A stretch of DNA of 64,000 nucleotides from Pseudofabraea citricarpa (Eukaryota > Ascomycota > Leotiomycetes > Helotiales > Dermateaceae): the NCBI GenBank assembly GCA_029641185.1, contig JAPWGK010000004.1, positions 1,116,001 through 1,180,000 of the forward strand. Reading direction: 5' to 3'. The stretch's first letter is position 1, and every line of letters starts with the position of its first letter. Position numbers and translations under genes: made by a program. Below are positions 36,190-48,132 of the stretch, piece by piece. A model generated the notes under the pieces. It made no database searches. It saw nothing but the letters and a program-made list of their open reading frames with translations, and had not been told where the DNA came from.

Positions 36190-38232
36190 GGGTTAGTGAG
36201 GAGTTTGATTATTTACGCATGGGCACCCAAAAGCAAAGCGACGGCATCGGTATTGGCATTGGCATGGTTCTGATTTTGGTTCTGGTTTAGTGCGTTTGTG
36301 GCATTTGCAATCTCTATGTGGATTTTTTTGACGGGGCATTTATTTGGATCGAGAGGATTCATACTGGGATCCCTTGGACGATCATCGGGCGTTTGATTTT
36401 GATGGGTGGGCGGGGTTTAAGGATGGGCCATTTCGACTCAACTCTCTTCGGGTTTGGATCTCCCCCCAGATCATCACTTATATATGACAGACAGTACAGT
36501 ATGGAGATGGAAGTCGGAGGCATCGACTCATCTACCAGTTTCTTGGAGGCAGGCATAGGCATAGGCCGGGCATGGAAATAACAAAGTAGCAGCATTTTAC
36601 AGTATCAACTATATTAATACATACCTACCTACAAAATTACCTAGTGCCTCTTCCGCAGCCCGAGATTTGTCTCTTCCCCCCTTTTCGGCCGGCTCGCGAC
36701 GAACACAAAAAAGAAAGAAGAAAAGAAAAGAAAGTTCCACCATCGATCGCCTATCCGCTTTCCCTCCACTTCCAGCGAATGTAGTAATAAAGTTCCCTCC
36801 CTCTTAGGGAAGAAACTCAATCGAGGACGCCCTCCCCCTCCCCTCCCCTCCACCCCCAAAAATAGATCACCCCTTGACAGGTACTGTACTATGCTGTACT
36901 ATACTGCGCTGGGCTGGGCTGCGTTGCGCTCGGCTGGGTCCTACGAGATTGAAGGGTGTGGGAGGAAGAGGAAGAGGAAGAGGAAGAACACTACAGGAAC
37001 CAGCATCCCTTCCAGTAAGCTCGATTGACCATGATGACCATCATACCATACCGTACCGTACCTGTACATCGTACATGAGAGTAGAGTAGTGAAGGGAAGA
37101 AAAGGGAAGAGGGGCGGAACAGCAAGAAGGAGAGAAACCAAAGAAGAAGAAAAAAAAAAGAAATTCCACGAATCACTCGTCCTCCTGCCCCTCGTCTTCT
37201 TGTCATTCTCGTCGTTTTGTTGCACGTCGGTCGTGGCATGTCTGGTAAGGTGGTAAGGGTTAATTTAGAGTCCCTGCCTGGTTTATGTTTTTTTGGGGGG
37301 TCTTTTTATTTGGGATGGTTCGCTTTTGGGGGCGGAGGGGGATGATGGGAAAAGGGGAAGGAGGAGGATTGGGATTGGGATGGAGGCTAGATAAACTGGT
37401 GCTGGCGTTGTTGGCGTTGGCGTTGGAGTTGGAGTTGACGAGGAGGGGGATTTTAGGGAGGATTCTTTTTTCTTTTTTTTTTTCTTCTTTTTTCTCGTTT
37501 GTTCATTACTCTCTCTATCTCCCTTCCTTCTTTGCTTTGATACTCCGAGAAGGAAAGGGCTGCAGACGAGGTTGAGGTTGAGGTTGGAATAATGGAAGGG
37601 CAACTCACTCACTCTCGACTCGCAAGGGGGGAGGGGAGGGGGAGGGTCATCGTTTATCCTGCCTGTTGCAGTACTTACCTGCTTGAGCATGCATGTCCTT
37701 CGTTCGCATGTAACTAACTCTATCTACGAAGTTTGTACATAAAGTATGGTATGGTAGAGAAGCAACCGACAGGACCGGCTCCATCTCGATCTCGATTAGC
37801 ATGATAGGACTTCTGTACCGGATCCTGGAACCCGGGGTATCCATCCTACAGTATGCAGCAGTAAGTTTTCCGGTGCCGGGGGGACAAAAAAAATATAAAC
37901 TCTTGCTGCTGTACGGTACTGCAGCGCGATCGTCTGCACCGGATTTAATTTGATTGAATCTTACTTGGGTTTTTTGAGGTGCACGCTTGGTTGGTTACTT
38001 GTTGTACTTATACTCCCGTGCGGCGTATATCGCTCTTTTCTCTCCATCCTCTTGCGCTGTATAAGAACTCTTCTTTTTTACTTTTCTTTTTATCTCAGGA
38101 GTCTATCTATAGGTCAGCCCGTCGTATAGTAGCGTTTGATTGACTTCCTCGCAGGAGTTGCTCTGTCCTTTACTTTCGCTAGGTAGGTAGCTAAGGAGAG
38201 CTCGGGCATGCTTCGTCTGTTGGGATGCCACC

Positions 38233-38251
38233 GGTACGGTACGGTACGGTA
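38233..38251. repeat. GGTAC pentamer repeat, about four units
   Basis: Four tandem GGTAC units. Similar GTAC-based pentamer tracts recur at 37045-37080, 45900-45920 and 46085-46127. Confidence 0.75.
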
Positions 38252-41049
38252 GCTGATGATGCCGTCGCGTACCACTGCACTGTACATACACGACGAAGAT
38301 AAAGTTATATTTCTGTTGAAAGGCGGGGGGTTTTTCCCGATATCCCTGATTTCTAAGTTCTCCATGGCGCTTTGTTGCAGCATGTTTCACGTTTCGTGTT
38401 TTTTTCTCTCTTTTTTCTCTTCTTTCCCCTCCCTCTTCAAATCCTCAGGTGTGATTTGCCTTGTTCCATTCTCGACCGCCGAGCCTGGTAGTTCGAACAA
38501 GGCATATCTCACTCGCTACTGCCGACGACGAAAGAATGAATATCCTCTCGGAGCAAAAATCAACGGCATCTCTTGAATTCGATACTTGTGGCCGGGAGAT
38601 GACTATGTGCCGTTGCTGCTCACCCCATTCGGCTGACGCTTCTGTGGTAAGCCAGAAGATTCGCTGCCTGCTTACTTTATTGGATGGCATGAAGCTTTTC
38701 GCTTGCTGCGTGCTATATGCGTAGACTTATATAGCGTCACCTCGTCACCTGACGCCATCAAGTCTCCTCCGCATGCCTCTCTACCTGGTAACACAAGGAC
38801 GAAGTATGATTAAACAGTTCGGCTCTTATCCAGTCCAGCGTATACCAGGCCCAGAAGAATTCTTTGTTGCAAGTCGCAGTTACCTGTGTTCAGAAAGAGC
38901 GGTAGCGACCAAGTCGGATCGAGGATAGCAGTGGCAGTGGTAGTATCAAGGCCGTCGAGTGCCCACCCACGAAGCATCCTCCGCTTAAGGCATGAAAAAC
39001 TGATCTCGAGAGTGGCTTTTGTTGCATGTCTGGATTCTATACTCTGGTAACGCAGCCAGGGCGAAACCTGAGCCCGGCAAGGAGACGGACGGACGGCCTG
39101 GTGGGGTGTAAGCACGTTAAATCTCTTCACGCCGTCAAAGATGGCAGCCTTCTAAGGTCCTGACTCCTCAGAGAGCCTTTACCTGCTTTCTAGCAGGTGC
39201 AAGACGCCCTTTGCTGGCTCTCTGTTGCACATCTGACCTACCGCTCTTCTTGAAGGTCTGGTAAACCAAAGCAGGGGCCCCTATTGATAATAGGATTACA
39301 CTATGCCAAACAGCAGCCTCACGCCGGACTCCTTTCCCCATATTTCTTTCTCCGTGTCTTCCTCTCAGCATGCCTTGGCACGCTGCTCGATTTTTCTTCT
39401 CTTCGCTTTTTTCTGTTGCATCTCGCAGCTTACCATCCTTTGTACTCGCGTGGTTGACTCCAACAACACATACATGGTGGTATTTGTTTCCGATGCTGGC
39501 TGTGGCTGTGGCTGGGTCTTGAACATTTTAGCCGATGTGACTCTGACCTTTTTTTCTTTGATTCGTACTCGTATTTGCTGCTCCTGAAGACGACTCCCTC
39601 TGCCATAGGAAGGTCGACGATGATTACTCGAAGGTTTTGTAATGCAAAACAACGTCGCATGTCACATTTCTCCTACCACCTCTCGTGCTCGTCTGGTAAA
39701 CAACTTGTCGCTGAGGGATTGGCCTCGGACTAAAGGGCGAGGGAATATTTGGCGACGGGATTCGAAAGTGGAGAGTCGTGTGGTGGCTCTCCCACCTCCA
39801 TCTCTGTAATGAACATCCACATATCGTGGATCATGCAAGTAACGTACAAGTAGATATGTGGTACAAGTATGGTATTCTGTTACCAGATATCATGCCCGAT
39901 GGTAAACCACCGACTTCCCTTGGACCCCCACATCCAACGACCAACGATACACGATGGCATTTTAGACCACAACCCCTTTTCCACATCCATAAAATCCCAT
40001 CGTCCTCTGACCCTCGAAACACAAGCACACAATCTCGTCCTCTTTGTTGCACGTCTCACGTACCACGGCTCGAAATCTCTGGTACGGGCAATAGGGAGAA
40101 AATCCATGCCCCGAGCATAGTCCGCTATTTGTGATTCAGCCATGGGTGATAGATGGATGATGGATGGCCCATGCCTCGCGGCTAAGGCGGGTACTTTCGA
40201 CGTCCTCCCAGACCCTTTCCATCTCCTCATATCTAGAGCCTCCACAAGCCCATCACCATGATACCATCATCGTTCATAAACACAGCCGGTCTGCGGTCTC
40301 CGGGCTCGCAGGCTCGACGGACAAGATGCGTCATCGGGTTGCCATCAGACTAACAAGACCCGTGGATCCGAATTCATGATTTGGTTTTGGCAGACATCGT
40401 TCGGGGATCCGCGCGTTAGAGGCTGAGGATCACGATCACGGCAGCGGCAGCCGAGAGGCAGGAAAGTATAAATAAACCCGTTCTAGACCACGTCGTTGCA
40501 GCTTGCAAGGTTGGCGAGGGCGAGAGATGAGCCTTCTCGTGCTGTGCTGTGGCCGTGTTTGTCAGTCTTGGTCTTGGCCCCTTCTACACAGGCGCGCGTG
40601 GTGGGACTTTGACTTTCCCGACAACGCTTGACTTGCCAGGCAGAGTCAGAGTCGTTCAGGGGAGAGGCCCGGAAAGAAGAAGTGATTGACACGAGTTGCT
40701 GGAAAAGCAGGTTTTGCCTGTGGAACCGTCGATGTGCAACAAAAGATTCTGCGAACTTCTTCTCTTCTTTCATTCCTTCTGCTCTGCGGCCGTACGAGGT
40801 GTGGGATGTGTGGGCATTTATTGGGAACAAAGGGGCTCGACACAGCCGTGTCATGTGATCCATTTCTCTACATGGGGGGACATCTGCTCTTGCGTAGACT
40901 ACTTTTTCTTTTATTTTCTTTTTCTTTATCGCCGCACGTGGCTTTGTGTTCATTTTTCGTTGGCTACTACTTTCGGCTTGCTGCTTGCTGCTTGCTGCTT
41001 GCGGAGTTGCTTTGATGGTATACGTCAAAGAGGAAGCTTAAGTTTAAGA

Positions 41050-41290
41050 TCACGTGCGAGAAACTCGTATTGATATCGGCTTCAGATTCTAGTAATCTTT
41101 TGATGGTATTTAGAAGAGATGCTTGTGAGAAGCTCGTAGCTTTCCTTAGACCAGATAACTTTTAAGAGTACGAGTTGTTTTAGAAGTAGCTTATTCTTAA
41201 GGTACGTTTAGATCAAGTAACGTAAAGGTTACGAGTTTATTTTAAGAGCAAACTTTTCTTAAAGATATATTTCCTCACTTAACGTGAAGG
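41050..41290. repeat. Diverged direct and inverted repeats around TACGAGTT
   Basis: TACGAGTT occurs at 41169 and TTACGAGTTT at 41230, with similar flanks (TTTTAGAAG / TTTTAAGAG and TTCTTAAGG / TCTTAAAGA) about 61 bp apart. The inverted form AACTCGTA/AGCTCGTA occurs at about 41061 and 41131. The stretch is AT-rich and may be a remnant of a small repeat element. No clear terminal repeats or target-site duplication were found. Confidence 0.4.
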
Positions 41291-41557
41291 GAAGAAACAA
41301 GCAAGTATTCTTTCTAACTATTATCCGCCCGCGGCCGCTTCGTTTGCCTTCAAACGACAACTTCAGATCGGGCAAGACTGTTTCGTTCCGCAAGCAAGCA
41401 AGCCAGAGGACATGGAGTCAAATGGAAGGAGGGGGTTGATGGGAGTTAAGAGCCACTCTTCTCAAAGACAGCCAGCCGGCTAAAAAAAACAATACCTGCT
41501 CAAGCAGAAGATAGTATCAGGATACTTTCGTACCTACGTAAGTACACTGAGATATAC

Positions 41558-41684
41558 TGACAACCGTACACGTACTAACAACCGGAGATAAACCACAGAT
41601 GACAACCGTACGCGCACTGACAACCGGAATCAAAGAAGATCTGACAGGAGTATAACGATAAGTAAGAAGAGTCTAACGACCGTA
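41558..41684. repeat. 42-bp tandem repeat built from TGACAACCG units
   Basis: TGACAACCGTAC begins at 41558 and again at 41600 (42-bp period). Each is followed 18 bp later by T(A/G)ACAACCGGA (41576, 41618). A further relative, TAACGACCGTAC, lies at 41673. AACCG resembles MYB-type binding cores. Confidence 0.7.
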
Positions 41685-42410
41685 CAAACGCGTTCCCGAA
41701 GGAAGGTAAAGATCATATACTCACACACTCTCTCTTGTATCTGTTTCAGACCCTTGGAGTTTGTTGCGGTGATTGTGCCTTGACTATCCAGACAAGTCTC
41801 ACGAAACGATAACTACAACTACGGCTACGGCTACGGAGCTAGTTCGGCCGAGCCCTATTTTGTATAAAAGACGATAGTTTATAAAAGCAAAGGTTAAAGC
41901 CAACCAGAGTAAGAAGACTATTAAGTTTCTAGTATACACCCTTCCAAGTGGAAAAACAAGTAACACTTGAGCCGAATCACTTCTCAAGTTATTATATCAC
42001 GTTTCAAAAAAGCGTCATATGACAAGTAGTAGATAGGTCTTTTTTAACCATCTCTCGATTCTTCTCAGCTAAGCTATCCTATCCCACGCCGCGTACGACT
42101 GACTGCTAAAGTACAAACGAAGGATTTATCCCGGGTCCTCGATCAAAAAAGTGAAGGACGACCGCGGGACACACACGAATAAGAGATGAAGAAGATTATA
42201 GCATTTTGGAAAAAGAAAGGACATGCTATCGAGATTCGAGAATAAATGCAAGTATAAAAAAAAACGACATCGCGCCCGCAAAACGACTGTGGCTGAAAGT
42301 GGTGGCTAAGGAAAAATCTGGTAAAAGTGAAAGATTGAACAAGAAAAGAAGTATTACAACAGGTTATGAATGCAGCTTGAAGAATTGCATCAACTTTCGT
42401 CTCTTCGAAA

Positions 42411-44900
42411 TCATTGGACGTTCACCTCCTCCTCGGCCCAACCATTCAATCCATTTCCATCCATGGACATGGAGACACCGAGGCCTTGAACGTGAGCTCC
42501 GTAACCAGGGTTCATGCCAAAGCCAGATCCTGGGTTGATGGCTGAGAATGAACTCTGGTATTGGTGGCCTCTTCTCTCTTGTTGACCGTTGTTCTGCTGG
42601 TTACCGTTACCACCTTCTTGCTGTGCGAACACGGGCAAGCTCACGGCACGGTTATGACTGCGAGCTGGAGCCAAGAGTCCACCAATGGTAGAAGCTCCGC
42701 TGGTCGCATTGTTCGCATAGCCGTTGCTGATCGAGGCACTCTGTTGGTGGCCAAGTCCTTGAGATTGCTGTGGAAGGTCAAGGTTGTCTAGGCTACCGTT
42801 GGAACCATTGCTGTATAAAGCAGCTTGCTGAGCAGCAAGAACTTGTTGCTGCTGCTGTTGTAGAGCAGCGACTGAGTACGGGTCAAGTTGCTGTTGTTGG
42901 TTCTGGGATTGTTGAGAGACCTGGTTCAGGTACATGGTAAGAGGGTTGTTGGATCCAGCATTCAAGATGGTTGATGGCGTGGGAGCAAGCTGGTTCTGGG
43001 AAGAACCATTTACTGAACCTGGAGCCTGGGAGCCGGTTGGAGATGAACCAGCTTGGCTAGGCTGAAGGCCACCGCTGTTAGGAGGTGGGGAGCTGACTCC
43101 ATCAGTGCGAGGAGACTGTTGAGATGCTTGGATTTGGCGAGGTGGGTTTCCGCAACGATCCTTGCCAAAGTTGACCTTGAAACGACGGTACTCGTCCTTG
43201 CCTCGGACTGCCTCAATTGCCTTGATGGCATTGGCGATGTTGGTGAAGTTGACGAACGCACAGCTCTTCTCACGGAGAGTGTTGATCAATTCAATTTCAC
43301 CATACTCGGAGAAATCCTGTCTCAGTCTCTCCTCAGTCCATGACTCATCTAAGTTTCCAACGTAAACGTTTCGGGAGGCTCCGCCGCTGACAGCAAGAGC
43401 AATGGCGGCAGGAAGCGCGCCAGAATGTTTCCCCCATCCAATCTTCAATCTCCTGTTGTGAATCATTAAGCCTTGCATATTGCTCAAGGCGTAGAAAGAA
43501 GCCGCCGAAGTAGGATCAATAAAGGTGACGAAGCAGATGTGCTTGTCGGGTATATATCGAATGTGGTGTAAAAGTCCACCTCTTACAACATTACAAATCT
43601 CTTCAATTGTAGTCTCGGGATGGATGTTTCCCAAGTAAACGGTTCGGTTACCAAGGTTGTTGATTCCTCCTGCAGTGGTTGCAACTGCTGCAGCCGCAAC
43701 GGATTGCTGAGCCAAAGCATTGGAGATCAGATCCCGATCAGCTCCATTGAGCACATGTGCATATCCTGGAGCGATACCAAGATATTGTGCGGCATTTTGC
43801 TGCTGCGTCTTTGAAACATAAGCGCATCGATCCTTGCCGTAGTACACGCGGCGAGGCGATTGCCACTTAGCTTCTTGGGGCAGTTGGGAGACGGCCTTGA
43901 TAGCGTTACCGATGGACAAGAAGTGAACGAAACCGATTGCCTTTTCACGGACAATCTTGACTGTATCAATTGGGCCAAATTTGCCCAGATCCTCGCGCAA
44001 CTCATCCTCGGTGACTTCTTCACCGAGATTTCCCAAGTAGACGTTTCGCGACGCACCTGACTGTTGAACAGCAAGAGCGACGGAAGTTGGTACCTGGGAT
44101 GGCTTTCCCCATCCAACCTTGATATCCTGGCCACGGATGGAGAGCTTTTTCAAGATGGCATCCGAGTGGAAATGGGTGGCCGAGCTACCATCCAAGAAAG
44201 AGATGAAAGCGCAGTTCTTGTCTGGGAGGAGTCTGACCGACTCAATTTGGCCACTACGCACATGTCCCAAGATCTCCTCGGCTGACGTCTCCGGGGGGAT
44301 GTTTCCCAAGTACACGGTTCGGCTCGTTCCCGAACCCAATCCCGGCGAGAATTGCTGCACTGGCGACGAAGGCGACAATGGCGCTTGGTTCGAGGAGTAT
44401 CCTCCGGTGGGCGAGGTATTGAAGAATTGAGGTGCACCATAGGTTGAAGGGGAGACGAGGGTCTGGTACAGCTGCGGTGACATCTGCTGGATCGGGCTTC
44501 CCATTCCCTGCTGCTGCTGTTGATTATTATGTTGTTGCTGCTGGAATGATGCAAAGTTCTGGAATTGAGGGCTTGCGAAAGCCGCTGGCGTTCCTGGTTG
44601 GAAAGGACTGCCGAGCAGAAGCTGCGATGGAAGTAAGGGGGTGAACTGCATGTCAAACCCAGTGCCGGGAGTTTGCAGATCGTTCTGCTGGCCCATCGGC
44701 GGCTGGGTGTTGATGGAAGGAATGTTCGCTCTGCGCGGATGTCTGTCACCATATCCTCCCATTGAGAACTGGTTGGAGCTGTACGCTCCATGCGAGAAGC
44801 CCGTGTCGCTGTTCGAGGGCTTAGAGGCATGGCCGGGGAATCGGCCAGCAGTGCTGGCACCTGGTCCACTCTGACCCGTGGTGGTTTGTGTTTCCTGCAT
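42411..44900 (-). CDS. MRN1: RNA-binding protein with four RRM domains (Mrn1/Nrd1-Msa2 type)
   Basis: Intronless, 829 residues from ATG 44900; an in-frame stop lies upstream of the GTG-initiated extension. The N-terminal ~190 residues are Gln/Ser/Pro-rich and disordered. Four RRMs follow at about residues 191-262, 283-355, 418-490 and 509-580, each with an RNP2 of the type RTVYLGNIPPET or RNVYLGNL. RRM1-2 and RRM3-4 form two similar modules, each joined by a linker with the pattern GWGK...ALAV...GASRNVY and each ended by FGKDRC or YGKDRC. The C-terminal ~240 residues are Gln/Asn-rich, suggesting granule formation. Homologues bind mRNAs of cell-wall and differentiation genes (budding yeast Mrn1, fission yeast Nrd1/Msa2); this function is inferred. 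The minus-strand upstream region is pyrimidine-rich (about 45250-45610), as in long fungal leaders. Confidence 0.88.
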   Translation of the reverse strand: MQETQTTTGQSGPGASTAGRFPGHASKPSNSDTGFSHGAYSSNQFSMGGYGDRHPRRANIPSINTQPPMGQQNDLQTPGTGFDMQFTPLLPSQLLLGSPFQPGTPAAFASPQFQNFASFQQQQHNNQQQQQGMGSPIQQMSPQLYQTLVSPSTYGAPQFFNTSPTGGYSSNQAPLSPSSPVQQFSPGLGSGTSRTVYLGNIPPETSAEEILGHVRSGQIESVRLLPDKNCAFISFLDGSSATHFHSDAILKKLSIRGQDIKVGWGKPSQVPTSVALAVQQSGASRNVYLGNLGEEVTEDELREDLGKFGPIDTVKIVREKAIGFVHFLSIGNAIKAVSQLPQEAKWQSPRRVYYGKDRCAYVSKTQQQNAAQYLGIAPGYAHVLNGADRDLISNALAQQSVAAAAVATTAGGINNLGNRTVYLGNIHPETTIEEICNVVRGGLLHHIRYIPDKHICFVTFIDPTSAASFYALSNMQGLMIHNRRLKIGWGKHSGALPAAIALAVSGGASRNVYVGNLDESWTEERLRQDFSEYGEIELINTLREKSCAFVNFTNIANAIKAIEAVRGKDEYRRFKVNFGKDRCGNPPRQIQASQQSPRTDGVSSPPPNSGGLQPSQAGSSPTGSQAPGSVNGSSQNQLAPTPSTILNAGSNNPLTMYLNQVSQQSQNQQQQLDPYSVAALQQQQQQVLAAQQAALYSNGSNGSLDNLDLPQQSQGLGHQQSASISNGYANNATSGASTIGGLLAPARSHNRAVSLPVFAQQEGGNGNQQNNGQQERRGHQYQSSFSAINPGSGFGMNPGYGAHVQGLGVSMSMDGNGLNGWAEEEVNVQ

Positions 44901-47900
44901 CCCGAGGAGATGCGGCGGCAGGACAAAGCTGTCCCGCACAAGAGATGATAGAACAGCCGTTTTGACGGATTAAAGTGCCCGGTGAGAGGCACGAAAGGCT
45001 GAGGTGCGGTAAGAAGGGTCTGCGGGTAGACCTTTCGAGCGGCGAGTGAGGACGGTGGTGCAATGAAGATAAACGGTGCTATGCAGAGGGCATTCGAAAA
45101 GACTGGGTCGATTAACGGTCGGCAATGTTTGGCAGGCAATGGTTTGCTATATGCAGGTCTCGTGTAGATTAAGAATCCTTAGTATGTATACAAGCTTGGA
45201 AGTGAAGTTTGCAAGGTGGGTATCGGGGAGTCTGCTGCTCAGAATTCGAAGGCGCGCTCGTGTTTGGTATTAAGTAGGGACGAGACAACGGTTGCGGTGT
45301 GGTGGCTGAAATCGAAGGCGGAACAAAGACAATAAAGGAGAATGGACGCAATAGTGAGCGGGTGTCCAATGGGGGTGAGAAGTAAAGAATACTATGGTAT
45401 AAGCAGCAAAGGAAGGATTTGCTGGGTAAGGAGTGTGGTTGACAGAAGCAAGCAAAATAGAAGGGGTGAAGCGGTTGGAGCGGGTTGAAGGAAGGAAGTA
45501 GGAAGCAAAGAGCGGACGAAGTGTGGGAAGTGGAAGTGGAAGTAGGAGGAGGAGGAGGAGTTCAAGAGGAAATATTGAAGTAAAAGAAGCTCTTTGGAGG
45601 AGGAGATGAGTGTCAAATTGCAGCGGCCTAATGGGGTATGGCTCCCAGGATTAGTGTGGATGTGGGAACCCCCCTCGACCCCTGACGTTGGCCGGGCTGT
45701 CGGCGCGCAGTGAGTGGTCAGTTGTGGGTGGGAGGGACGAGGGCGGTGGGTGGGTGGATTGGGTTTTTTGGTGGGTGGATGGAGGTGGTGGTTCTGGTGG
45801 TGCTGGTGCTGGTGCTGTTGGCGCTGTTGCATTTTGGCGCGTTCAAAAATAGATAATAGACGAGACGAGCGCCCGGAGCCAGCCAGCAGCAGCCTGTCTG
45901 TGGTACTGTACTGTAGGTACTGAACTGAACTGCACTGTACCCAGTTCCAGTCCACTGTGGTAGTGAGTGACCACTAACCACCCGCCTAATCGCTGTACTA
46001 CCACAGCACACCATCTGGCATATCATATCTACAGCGCATGTAGTATGTACATCACTGTCGCGAACCCCTGAACCGGACAGACAGACCCTGGCAGTACAGC
46101 ACAGTACAGCACAGCACAGTACAGTAGCCTCTCTCTCTGCCATCGTACCATCACTGACTGACTCTATTCAGACTCTTCTCTAAACACCGAGTCTATTATT
46201 CACAAAGAGCCCCCGCATCCCAAACACGAACTCTGTCCAAAAGAGCATCTTGGGCCGGTGCAGCAGACACGTCAAGAAAGTATGCCTGCTAAGCGGAGTC
46301 TCATCTGAACTTCTGAAGTCGTCGACTCCCTTTTCCCGACGATTCCTCGACTCGCCAAACACGGCAGAATCATGCAATGCAGACGGCCATGATGCCATCT
46401 GACGAGGAGCTCAAGCAGGCCAGAAGTGTCAGTCGTGTCTAATTTGCACCGCCGGCTCCATTCGGGACATGCAAATCATATGAGCATCTTTTTGAGAGAC
46501 AGAGAGACCTGCTTATTACCTGCCTGTGGTAATCATGATCCAGTGGGGTGGTGTGGTGGGTGGTGGGTGTCTTCGATAAAGTACTGGACGTTACCGTACC
46601 ACGGAACGAGGAATAGGGGTCGCATGCTCCCGTATGGCGTCTCCCCGGCAGAAGGGTACAGTACGAGGCGACGGTACAAGTGCGAGTAGACTAACTACAC
46701 TATTACAGACCACAGAGATTAAGCTCATTGTTTCAATCCTGGCCCTTTTGTTTTAGAGTCATCTATTCTGCCCCCAAATCCCCCCCATGTACAACACCTG
46801 GTGTCGGAGGGGGGCACGAGGCATAAGGCGAAAGCTTCAGATGGCATGTGTGGTAGACGGGACTGGACTGGCCTTGTCCTGTCACCTGTGTCAGCCCTCT
46901 TCAGACGCGTCCGACGCAGCTCGCACAGGCACCGCTACAAGCACGAGCAGCAGCACCAAGCAAGCAGCCTTACCTGCAAAACTCCAAAAAGTGAACGCCT
47001 GTCAAGTTTGGCCTGATGAAATATCCGGTTCGGAGATGGCACCCTCAGACATGTCGCCTACTCAAGTTGCTGGGGTCATGCTGGGCCGAGGCCACTTCGC
47101 ACCTAAAGCATTTCCAAATGAGGAACTCCATTTTGGCTTGGACCTCATTTCGAGACACCCGTCATGTGACCCCTTTACCCTTCTGAACAGTCCAGCCCTG
47201 ACCCGAGCCCACATGGAACTCCACTCGAACTCGAACTCCTCCGCTTCATCCTCAACGTCTTCTTTTTCTTCTTCACCGTCTTTACCGTCTTCACCTCACC
47301 ACCTCACCCCTCCAGCCACTCACTGGCTTGACGACGCCGGTGAAACGCGAGCTTGGTCCCCTCCACCCCCCCTCCTCCCAACATCATCGTCCAAGGTCTC
47401 CTCCTTCCCGCTGCAGATGGGATGTCCTGGCTTATATGCGGAGAAGTATATATGCCTTTGAGACTTGCGACCTCTATTCCTGCTCGCTTGGCATCCTTCT
47501 GTTCGTCGAAGTTCGAACGTGTCCCAGATGCCATTTCGCGCGCCCATGCCGTTCCTCACCACTGGTCGATCTCCCGTTCTGATCGTGCTCCTACAGTACT
47601 GTACGTAGACCTGGACCGTGACATATCATCGCAACAACAGGATGAATCACTCTCAGACTGCATCTGTTCTGCTTTCCAGCGCCCAGCCCTGTCGGTTTGT
47701 GGTCGCGCCCGCAACCGAGTCATTTTAAGCACGCTGCCGAGCCTGCTGATGTCTTTTTTAACCAAAACTTTCACAGAAGACAGTTCGCAACTTCACTCGC
47801 CGCAGACCAATGACCAGTCTCCGTGGCAGAACGGGAACCCACCTCTGAGGTAGGCAGATTGGGGAGGGCAGGATGCCCTGGGTGGCTTCACATGCGGAGA

Positions 47901-48132
47901 ACCCATAATGATCACCAAGGAAGTTTACAGATCCGATGTTTTGTAAATCTGATCTTTCTGAATCTTCATCTATCATCATCCCAGCATGTCTTGAGACTAG
48001 CTTGCAACTTCCAATTCAACCCGCCAATGATATCATACCCATCCCACTCACATATCGCATTCCCAGTTCATAAGTAGAGTCAGCATCGTTCGAAGCGACC
48101 ATGTGCAAGAAAACTATGTTGAAACAAACACC
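44901..48132. other. Intergenic: long leader/promoter of the RRM gene and 3' side of the tRNA synthetase gene
   Basis: 45250-45610 is strongly purine-rich on the plus strand, so it is pyrimidine-rich in the RRM transcript direction; it may be a long 5' leader. GTACT/ACAGT pentamer tracts lie at 45900-45920 and 46085-46127. A 224-codon ORF at 46787-47461 is Ser-rich and unlike any family I know, so it is not called. Confidence 0.4.

Larger units (their letters stand above)
36190..42410. other. Largest intergenic space (6.2 kb) between convergent genes
   Basis: Both flanking genes end here, so no promoter of an annotated gene is needed in this space. I find only short ORFs without domain features (for example 40483-41028 on the minus strand and 38461-38724 on the plus strand). 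Tandem GGTAC repeats (38233-38251), GCTTGCT-type repeats (about 40976-41002), diverged repeats (41050-41290) and a 42-bp tandem repeat (41558-41684) are present. Confidence 0.45.

Noticed and set aside
40483..41028. 181-codon minus-strand ORF in the 6.2-kb gap
   Set aside because: Mixed composition with no motif; other frames at the same place are equally open, which argues against coding.
41558..41684. CRISPR-like spacing of repeats
   Set aside because: Units are adjacent half-sites without spacers of equal length, and the genome is eukaryotic; it is a simple tandem repeat.
45392..45955. 187-codon minus-strand ORF rich in His, Ser and Leu
   Set aside because: Arises from the pyrimidine-rich probable leader of the RRM gene and CAC/CAT repeats.
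46787..47461. 224-codon ORF in a large gap
   Set aside because: Ser/Pro-rich with no recognisable domain, no obvious splice structure and in a repeat-rich gap; could be real but I cannot support it.
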